The notes under the pieces were generated by a model. The model did no database searches, was not told the DNA's origin, and saw only the letters and a program-made list of their open reading frames with translations. A stretch of DNA of 64,000 nucleotides from Dyadobacter sp. CY347 (GTDB lineage: Bacteria; Bacteroidota; Bacteroidia; Cytophagales; Spirosomataceae). Where the stretch lies: positions 992,001-1,056,000 of the forward strand of contig NZ_JAKFFT010000002.1 in assembly GCF_021502655.1 (NCBI RefSeq). The letters are read 5' to 3'. Numbering within the stretch: the stretch's first letter is position 1; each line of letters opens with the position of its first letter. This document shows positions 8,235-15,029 of the stretch, piece after piece. Made by a program: the position numbers and the translations under genes.

Positions 8235-10116
8235 GGTGCTGTTTGTTTCCCAGGGCGCCGATTTAGCTACCGAAATACAGTTTAAGCGGATACGGTCGGA
8301 TTTTCCGCAGGTCAAGCGACTACACGGAACGTTTTCCTTAAAGCATCTTCTCCAATTAGTTAGAGAAGCGGTTGATCAGGAGTTTTTTGCTTTGGTCAAT
8401 TTCGAAGAGGAGTTTCCAGGTGAATGTGTAGAATTACCCCTAGAACATTCAGTCAAATTAGACTCTTATCGAAGTTTAAAGTATGTGCGTAAAAGCTCGC
8501 TAAATATTGATTATCCGGAAATGCAGGGAACGACATTGTCGACAGATATGATGGATATCGTTTACCTGACGTTTGACGAGGGTATAGCGGAAAGCAATTT
8601 TATGACATTACTAAAACGTTACCCAGACTTAAAAAGGCTTCATGGTATTCATGGACTGACTTCCGCCTTTAGATTATCCGCTTTTCTAGCCATTTCGGAA
8701 TGGTATGTGCTAATTGATGGAGATAATGAGATACTGCCAGAAATTAATCTGCTGGACCTTACCCTGCCTAAAGAGTCAGGCGAAGTAAAAATTTATTTTT
8801 CAAGAAACCCGGTAAATGACTTAGAATATGGATATGGTGGCGTTAAAATCTGCCCTACCGCTCATATGCGGCGTGTGTCAAATGATACGATAGATCCAAT
8901 TTGCAGTGGTACACTCCGACCCGTGTTCGATCAAGACCGGCTCGTCGTCAGTGTAACCCGATTTAATTCGACTCCTTTCGGAGCATGGAAAGCTGGATTC
9001 CGCGAGTGTGCAATGCTACGGGCAAATGCTGACAGGTTAAATCGTACGGAGCAAAATTGGGCCTCGAAAAAAATTGAAACTTGGCAAGGAGTTGGTGCAG
9101 ATAGATTAAATGGTATTTGGGCGCTGCGCGGCGCGATGGATGGTGAACTATTTGTCAGCAACGGGTCGTCTCAGGAACAACCTGGTCTTGCGAACATCAA
9201 CAATCCGAGATGGCTCAGGTCAGAATTTGAACGTCGATATCCGCTGCGCCTTTGCTCGGTCATCGGAGACAATCCAGCGCTTCTTAATCATTTTATCCGC
9301 CATTATCAGGCGATTGGAGTAGCGAATTTTGACATAATTGTTCATGTTAATGAGCCCGGCGATTCGCTTTTACAAGAAATATTGGATCGGTTACAGAGTT
9401 TTGACATCCGGCCAGTTGCTTTTCTTTATGGTGCCTGGAACGGGCTAAAATCCAGTCAGTTTATAAATAAGATTATCGCTCAAAAGCCAGAGCATTGGTA
9501 CATTATTGCCGACAGTGATGAGTTTCACCTCTACCCTGCACCGCCAGCACAATTGATTCTTGAGGCGGAGGCAAAGGGTTTAAGTTATGTCACAGGGGGG
9601 TTGATCGATCGTCTAGGCCCTGAGGGAGAATTAAACGCAGTATGTGAAGAGCCTAACCTATGGCAGCAATATCCCTTGGCTGGCTTTGTGTCCTTTCCAT
9701 TAATGCGAGCCAATCCTTACAAAATCGTTCTTTGTAAAGGAGATCAGGTGCTATCTGAAGGTCAGCACGGCGTCCTAGTTCCTAATCAGCCTTATCCCCA
9801 AAAAAGTGCCGTTCAAGTACAGGTGCATCATTTTAAATGGACTGCCGATATTGCCAAACGATTGAACGAAAGACGGGAAGCTATTCGTAATGGTATTTGG
9901 GAGGGCTGCTATCTTGCCTATGGCGAAGAGATTGCGCATGTGCTGCAGCATTTCCGGGACCACAAAGGAGGATTTGATCTAAGCGAAGAGGCATTCCTAT
10001 TAGCAACCGCAGGCAATTCGTTTGATGATTATGTGCATTGGGCTAAATTAAGTGATCAACTATCAAGTTGGTCCGTGCTCAGAGCTTCACCACAATTAGG
10101 GACATATAAGACATGA
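8215..10116 (+). CDS. Large two-module glycosyltransferase-like protein
   Basis: A 633-residue protein. The C-terminal module (about 340-600) resembles GT2/GT92-type glycosyltransferases: LCSVIGDNPALLNHF start, HYQAIGV, and an acidic WYIIADSDEFHLYP motif at 428-441. The N-terminal part contains a tandem duplication: residues about 6-68 and 113-174 share FKRIRSDFPQVKRLHG versus LLKRYPDLKRLHG, and only the second copy ends in an intact DGD motif (168-170). A conserved-looking TPFGAWKAGFRECAML follows at 253-268. It may therefore carry one degenerate and two active catalytic sites. It overlaps the preceding gene by 20 bases and the following one by four (ATGA), which implies translational coupling. 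Confidence 0.68.
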   Translation: MQTESLEVLFVSQGADLATEIQFKRIRSDFPQVKRLHGTFSLKHLLQLVREAVDQEFFALVNFEEEFPGECVELPLEHSVKLDSYRSLKYVRKSSLNIDYPEMQGTTLSTDMMDIVYLTFDEGIAESNFMTLLKRYPDLKRLHGIHGLTSAFRLSAFLAISEWYVLIDGDNEILPEINLLDLTLPKESGEVKIYFSRNPVNDLEYGYGGVKICPTAHMRRVSNDTIDPICSGTLRPVFDQDRLVVSVTRFNSTPFGAWKAGFRECAMLRANADRLNRTEQNWASKKIETWQGVGADRLNGIWALRGAMDGELFVSNGSSQEQPGLANINNPRWLRSEFERRYPLRLCSVIGDNPALLNHFIRHYQAIGVANFDIIVHVNEPGDSLLQEILDRLQSFDIRPVAFLYGAWNGLKSSQFINKIIAQKPEHWYIIADSDEFHLYPAPPAQLILEAEAKGLSYVTGGLIDRLGPEGELNAVCEEPNLWQQYPLAGFVSFPLMRANPYKIVLCKGDQVLSEGQHGVLVPNQPYPQKSAVQVQVHHFKWTADIAKRLNERREAIRNGIWEGCYLAYGEEIAHVLQHFRDHKGGFDLSEEAFLLATAGNSFDDYVHWAKLSDQLSSWSVLRASPQLGTYKT

Positions 10117-11138
10117 CGAAATTATCCGTTATTATCTCTTCATATAACCAATCGAAATCTATCATCAGAATCATCGACCTATTGTTACAGGAAGCAGCGG
10201 AAAGTCAAATGACCCTGGACCTGATCATCGCTGACGATGGCTCGACTCAAGATGAATTGCAGCACTTGTATACCTATATTCAAGCTAATGATGTCCCGGC
10301 CCGCATAGTTTGGCAACGAGATAAGGGCTTCCGATTGGCGGCTTCTAGGAATAACGGGCTAAAACTGGCGATTGCTGAGATCATTATTTTCATGGATGGG
10401 GATTGTTTACCAAATTCTGATTTTTTAAAGCAACATCTATTTAAACAGCAAAAACTTCTCGCTCCGAGCATATGCATAGGAAAGCGCAAATTTAATGATG
10501 CTGCTGACGCCACCCATGACCAACTGTCTGCTAGCATTGTAAGAGAGTGCAACGAAGACTTTGATATCCGCTCTCGCCTAAAATCTGCCTTTCCCTGGGA
10601 AGCGGCACTTGGCCGTAATTTTAGTTTAAAACGAGGTGAAGAAAAGATCTATTTTGACGAGGATCTGTGGGGTTGGGGTATGGAAGACCTTGATTTCGCA
10701 ATTAAATACTATCGAGCGGGCTGTCGGAGATTTATGTATATTCCTGAGGCTGTTGTGAACCAAAGCGATGATTTGAGCAAAAGTTACAATCCTTTTGCCA
10801 ACCCCGAAGCTAAATATCTCCTGCCCGCCATCGGTAATGTACTACTTGTCATGCACAACCATATAGAGGAAGATGCAATTTTTATCCGACTGGCCTTTTA
10901 CCTGCAACAATACCTTATACCTTTTAAACTGGAAGAGTCTGTGGTCCGATACTTTCCAGAGATGGCTGCTTTTTTTTATCAGCAACATGAAAGCCTTTTG
11001 CCCAAAGAGAAAACTACGGTACTGGATTTGTACCGACAGGCTCTTAAATTGCTGGTGGATCAAGCGCGAGAACTGCCAGAATACCCCCGCCATCCAATAT
11101 TAAAGCGTGCTATAATCAGCGATCCTTCATATTTATGA
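10113..11138 (+). CDS. GT2 glycosyltransferase with galactosyltransferase-type C-terminus
   Basis: A 341-residue GT-A glycosyltransferase. The N-terminus has LSVIISSYNQ, DDGSTQDE and the metal-binding FMDGDCLP, and the second half has ALGRNFSLKR and WGWGMEDLDFAIKYYRAG, the combination typical of GT2 enzymes carrying a Glyco_transf_7C region (chondroitin polymerase and galactosyltransferase-like). It should transfer a hexose or hexosamine from a nucleotide donor. The last about 100 residues are helical and variable. The start codon overlaps the previous stop as ATGA. It sits in the middle of the radical SAM/glycan operon. Confidence 0.82.
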   Translation: MTKLSVIISSYNQSKSIIRIIDLLLQEAAESQMTLDLIIADDGSTQDELQHLYTYIQANDVPARIVWQRDKGFRLAASRNNGLKLAIAEIIIFMDGDCLPNSDFLKQHLFKQQKLLAPSICIGKRKFNDAADATHDQLSASIVRECNEDFDIRSRLKSAFPWEAALGRNFSLKRGEEKIYFDEDLWGWGMEDLDFAIKYYRAGCRRFMYIPEAVVNQSDDLSKSYNPFANPEAKYLLPAIGNVLLVMHNHIEEDAIFIRLAFYLQQYLIPFKLEESVVRYFPEMAAFFYQQHESLLPKEKTTVLDLYRQALKLLVDQARELPEYPRHPILKRAIISDPSYL

Positions 11139-11145
11139 ACTAAGC

Positions 11146-11706
11146 ATGGAAACTTTAACACAACAGTTTTATTATTTACGACATCATCGGACATTGGCGC
11201 ACGACCAAGAACTTATTTGCGGTGGACAGACTGATTTGCCTTTGAGTGAATCTTCGGTGGAGTATATGTTGCACTATGGCGAGCATATCGCCGCTTGTCT
11301 CCAAAATGTTCGGGCTATATATACGACGAATTTGGTGCGGGCTCGTCAGACAGCTGAAGCGGTGAATGTGCATTTGAATCTCCCTATTAAGGAAATAGCA
11401 AATTTAAAAGAATGGTGCCTTGGAGATTGGGAGGGGCAAAAGTGGAATGATCTGCCGCACCCCTTTACTTTCGAAGGAAAGCCGCCAAACGGTGAAGCGC
11501 GTAGTGACTTTAGGAATCGTATCCGACAATCGGTTACCGAGCTATTGCATACCGGAGAGGTCTTCCTAATCGTAGCTCATGGAATAGTATTCCATGAATT
11601 ATCCGATTATTTTACTGATCAGCCAGAGTATATAGAAACAGCAGAACTGGTGGAACTTTGCCATGCAAATAAGCAATGGACATTAAAACGGATACCTTAT
11701 CTATAA
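11146..11706 (+). CDS. Histidine phosphatase family protein (CobC-like)
   Basis: A 186-residue histidine phosphatase (phosphoglycerate mutase-like fold). The catalytic His is at 13 in LRHHRT, where the normal RHG has His instead of Gly. Arg 67 in RARQTAE, Glu 117 and the second His at 145 in VAHG complete the phosphate pocket. GDWEGQKW at 93-100 closely matches GDWEGQTW of the alpha-ribazole phosphatase encoded at 61753-62289, so the two are related. In this row it probably dephosphorylates a sugar- or nucleotide-derived intermediate, but the substrate cannot be read from sequence. It follows the GT2 gene by seven bases. Confidence 0.8.
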   Translation: METLTQQFYYLRHHRTLAHDQELICGGQTDLPLSESSVEYMLHYGEHIAACLQNVRAIYTTNLVRARQTAEAVNVHLNLPIKEIANLKEWCLGDWEGQKWNDLPHPFTFEGKPPNGEARSDFRNRIRQSVTELLHTGEVFLIVAHGIVFHELSDYFTDQPEYIETAELVELCHANKQWTLKRIPYL

Positions 11707-11712
11707 TCCCGT

Positions 11713-12450
11713 ATGAATCAAATTACTACCATTAACGGATTGAAAGTTCACTATAAAAATAAGAACGAATTGGATGCGCTGGTCAGGGAAATATTTGATG
11801 ACAGCATTTATGATTTTGACAGCTCCGTACTTGCACCATTAATTTTGGACTGCGGTGCGCACATTGGATTATCTGTGCTTTACTTTAAGACGAGGTATCC
11901 TGAAGCGGAAGTTATCGCCTTTGAACCTAACCCAGTCAATTTCGAGTTATTGAAACAAAATGTCAAGAGCAATAACTTATCCAAAGTAATCTGTTTGCCA
12001 GTCGGGGTTGCAGATTTTTCCGGGAACTCTGTTATGTTTGGTCACTTTGGTGCCGCGGATGGCACATTGGGTAATTCTATCATGTCCTCCTGGGGTAAGC
12101 GCCAAGATGGGTCTTCGCTGGAAGTACAGGTTATTCGCCTCTCTAATCTTATCGGTCGCCAGCCGATAGAATTCTTAAAACTTGACGTGGAGGGCATGGA
12201 ATGGCCAGTAATCCATGATATTCAACATCACCTAAATTTGATAAATCATTTTTTTGTGGAGATTCATTCTACGAATCAAAACTTTACAGAGCTAGAAGCA
12301 ATAAAAGGTCTGTTTGCTAAACAGAATTTCAGCGAAAAAACAATCAGTCATAAAGCACTTTCAGAGTTTTTAAACGGTACAGACAATTGGATAGAAGATA
12401 ACAAACCCGTAATTACACAGATTATCTTTAAAAAAGAATACACTGCTTAA
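11713..12450 (+). CDS. FkbM family methyltransferase
   Basis: A 245-residue SAM-dependent O-methyltransferase of the FkbM family. The SAM-binding start LILDCGAHIGLSVLYF lies near residues 44-59, followed by VIAFEPNPVNFELLKQN, the FkbM-characteristic acidic loop after strand 2, and IEFLKLDVEGMEW near 155-167, the family LKxDxEG motif. FkbM enzymes methylate hydroxyl groups on sugars, polyketides or glycans. It lies six bases after the phosphatase gene and four before the next methyltransferase, so the product of this operon is probably methylated twice or at two positions. Confidence 0.87.
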   Translation: MNQITTINGLKVHYKNKNELDALVREIFDDSIYDFDSSVLAPLILDCGAHIGLSVLYFKTRYPEAEVIAFEPNPVNFELLKQNVKSNNLSKVICLPVGVADFSGNSVMFGHFGAADGTLGNSIMSSWGKRQDGSSLEVQVIRLSNLIGRQPIEFLKLDVEGMEWPVIHDIQHHLNLINHFFVEIHSTNQNFTELEAIKGLFAKQNFSEKTISHKALSEFLNGTDNWIEDNKPVITQIIFKKEYTA

Positions 12451-12454
12451 TACC

Positions 12455-13036
12455 ATGGAATATTCTGGATTACAATCTTATACGGATCATCCTTATCTGG
12501 GCGGAAATATCCTGGAAGGAGACCCTTTTACGTTTGCGCCGCGCAGTTGGCAATATCTCATGGATCGGTTTGCAATTAATTCGGTACTCGATCTGGGTAG
12601 CGGCTTGGGTTATTCTGCAGCCTTTTTTCACAAGGCCGGTGCGAAGGTCATTGCGGTAGATGGTCTTTTAAAAAACGTTGAAAAAGCAATCTATCCTACG
12701 ATACAAGCTGACTTGGCATTGGCTCCCGTCCATTGCTGCGTTGACCTTGTACATTGCCAGGAGGTCGTAGAACATATCGACGAAAATTACCTCGATAATC
12801 TATTATCCTCCTTGTCTTGTGGGCGGTTTATCGTAATGACGAATGCTTTGCCCGGGCAAGAAGGCCATCACCATATTAATGAACAACAGACAAGCTACTG
12901 GACAGGCCATATGGCTCGGTATAATTGTCATCTGCTTGTGGAAGATACATACCGTCTGCGGCTACTAGCTGCGTCGGAGGGCGCAAACTATTTGGCAGCC
13001 ACTGGCAGTATTTATGCCAATCGAAACAAATTTTAG
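12455..13036 (+). CDS. Class I SAM-dependent methyltransferase
   Basis: A 193-residue methyltransferase with a compact class I fold: motif I VLDLGSGLGYSAAFF near residues 45-59, the acidic end of strand 2 VIAVDG near 66-71, and motif II/III VDLVHCQEVVEHI near 92-104. An FIVMTNALPGQEGHHHINEQ stretch follows, as in Methyltransf_23/11 proteins acting on small molecules or sugars. It is the last gene of the radical SAM/glycan row. The target atom cannot be told from sequence. Confidence 0.82.
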   Translation: MEYSGLQSYTDHPYLGGNILEGDPFTFAPRSWQYLMDRFAINSVLDLGSGLGYSAAFFHKAGAKVIAVDGLLKNVEKAIYPTIQADLALAPVHCCVDLVHCQEVVEHIDENYLDNLLSSLSCGRFIVMTNALPGQEGHHHINEQQTSYWTGHMARYNCHLLVEDTYRLRLLAASEGANYLAATGSIYANRNKF

Positions 13037-13751
13037 CGAGTAAAATTGCTTGGAAATAGCAGTTGATAGTCGTGGAGAATATTGAGTTGGACGTCGGCAA
13101 AATCTTTGCGGCAAATTCGCAAATACATTTTTGCCGGAACCATTCTACCGAATATTAAATGTTAAATAGTTAGTTCGGATCGCCAAAAGATGGTTCAATG
13201 AAAAGACCAGTCCGTATAAATGGCCTTATCAAACATGGCATATACGCTTTACCCAACTATTGAACAAGATCAAAGTCAGTACAGCGCGCTCGGTTTTGTT
13301 AAAAGAAAAACGGTTAGAATGTATGGCTAGATTTCCCAATACTACTTAAATCTCAAAAAATTAATCGTAGCATTTCATATCGCTGTTCGCGATTTGAAAA
13401 CAGCGAACGAGTTAGATTATTACGTCAGGAAAGCTTTTAACATAATGCGTCCCCTTAAACATGGTGATATTGCTAAATAAAGGCAGTTTAGAAAGTAAGT
13501 GTTGAAAATACAATTATCATTACAGTTCTACATTAAGTGTGTGAGAAATTCCAGAATCTTTAAGCAGAACCCATACTGAATGCCATCAAGGAGTGTCGGA
13601 TTATTGCTTGACGCTTTTTTGATTGAGCAGAACTGTATGTATTGCTTAACCATTTCAACTTAATTTTTAGCAAATCTTATGTTTAATACCGAATTGCCAA
13701 TGTGGTGTTTTATTTTCTCTAGCACTTCGAATTTTCGCAATGCATTTTACG
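13037..13751. other. Intergenic with a possible decayed coding remnant
   Basis: No intact gene. Two short plus-strand frames read like former protein: about 13068-13161 (SAKSLRQIRKYIFAG) and about 13168-13350 (KRWFNEKTSPYKW, then LNKIKVSTARSVLLKEKRLE), separated by a stop and frameshift. They may be the tail of a lost gene of the glycan cluster. A hairpin with TCGCTGTT/AACAGCGA arms lies at 13380-13406, without a T tract. Confidence 0.3.
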
Positions 13752-15029
13752 CTATGGAGTTTTAGGCGCAACTAAATTTTCAATATTTTGAACTGCTGTT
13801 AAGCTAATAACTTTTTCTCCTGTACAATACGGTATTTTACAAAAATTGGCTGCGTTGCAGTTCCCATTCCATGAATAGTCTATCTCTCCGGAAACAAGCA
13901 CACCAATGACTTCGTTGGTATTTAAGTCAAAAACTGGTGAACCGGAATTTCCCTGTGCTGCAAACAAGGAGGTATAAAAAAACTCAGTATCTCCATTTGA
14001 CTGGACACTTGCATTCAGTGCCACCTTTTTAGGCAAGCCATAAGGGTGACCGATCATATAGAGTGGTGTGAAAATGTTTGGTTTTTTCTCAGTTGAAAAC
14101 TTCAAAAATGACCGATCGAGCGGTCTTGACACTTCAAAAACAACTAAATCGAGCTCCTCGGAACTTTGCGTAATTCGCGTAGGGTAATATATATCCTTTA
14201 ACGCAATTAATCCCTCAAACGCGCCCGCTTTATTAATCATTTCATACCCAAAAACAATGGCATAACGGTCCACGTTTTGCTGGAACACGTGAGCCGCAGT
14301 CATCATGCTCTCTTCATTTAGTACGAATGCAGTTCCTACGCCAATGACTGGCTGGCTGATAAAAGGTGTACCAGGGCATAACTTAAATTGTTCACCCAAA
14401 GTGATTCCGACATCCAATTGATAAATACTATCTGTAACCGCATGTAGTTTGTTTTTTTCGATGACTATTGCTACTGCTCTGGCATTGTCTAGTATTTGTT
14501 TCTGCCAAGCAATTAGCGGAGTCAGTGCTCTGAGTTCGACACGTTTTTCAAAGGACGTTGGCCCAGGAACAAGTTTTTTAGAGAATATATAAGGACCTTC
14601 AACATTCAGCGAGAAATCTGATGCGTTATTTTGTTCAGTTGTGATTAACAACACAGTACTTTCTGAAACGGTAACTACTCCATCTACAACGGTTGTGGTT
14701 ATACCTTCTGCAATGGCATTTACCACTTCGGGAGCTTGGATAACAATGGTAGTAGCTGCATTGGGTATTAATGCACCCGGTGGGTTGATGCTAGCAGTTG
14801 GTTGTGTAACCTCTTTAATAGACTGTATCTGAGCGTTCTGCCGAACTTCATTTGGAGTTTGATCCTGATTGAAAACGGCATTATTCAGGTTTTGAATTGC
14901 CTGAATCTCCGACTGTGTTTTAGTTGCCCGAAGTGTTTCTGGTGCCTTGGGAATTATTATTAAAGTGGAATCCTGCGCATAAACACTTCTTAATAGCAAT
15001 ATCAAACTAAGTAACAATATTGCTCTCAT
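13752..15029 (-). CDS. Secreted trypsin-like serine protease
   Basis: A 425-residue exported S1/V8-type protease. Residues 1-18 form a signal peptide (LLLSLILLLRSVYAQ). The catalytic domain occupies about 200-415 with His 247 in TAAHVF, Asp 294 in ELDLVVFEV and Ser 362 in QGNSGSPVFD. The first about 150 residues after the signal are low-complexity, rich in Thr/Val/Ile/Gln, and have no recognised fold. Cys pairs near 391-402 could form a disulphide. It should act in the periplasm or outside the cell. The ATG shares its last base with the end of the upstream large gene, so the two are co-translated and probably work together. Confidence 0.85.
   Translation of the reverse strand: MRAILLLSLILLLRSVYAQDSTLIIIPKAPETLRATKTQSEIQAIQNLNNAVFNQDQTPNEVRQNAQIQSIKEVTQPTASINPPGALIPNAATTIVIQAPEVVNAIAEGITTTVVDGVVTVSESTVLLITTEQNNASDFSLNVEGPYIFSKKLVPGPTSFEKRVELRALTPLIAWQKQILDNARAVAIVIEKNKLHAVTDSIYQLDVGITLGEQFKLCPGTPFISQPVIGVGTAFVLNEESMMTAAHVFQQNVDRYAIVFGYEMINKAGAFEGLIALKDIYYPTRITQSSEELDLVVFEVSRPLDRSFLKFSTEKKPNIFTPLYMIGHPYGLPKKVALNASVQSNGDTEFFYTSLFAAQGNSGSPVFDLNTNEVIGVLVSGEIDYSWNGNCNAANFCKIPYCTGEKVISLTAVQNIENLVAPKTP

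Noticed and set aside
13380-13406. TCGCTGTT/AACAGCGA hairpin considered as a terminator of the glycan operon
   Set aside because: No T tract follows, and it lies over 340 bases after the last stop codon; function unclear.
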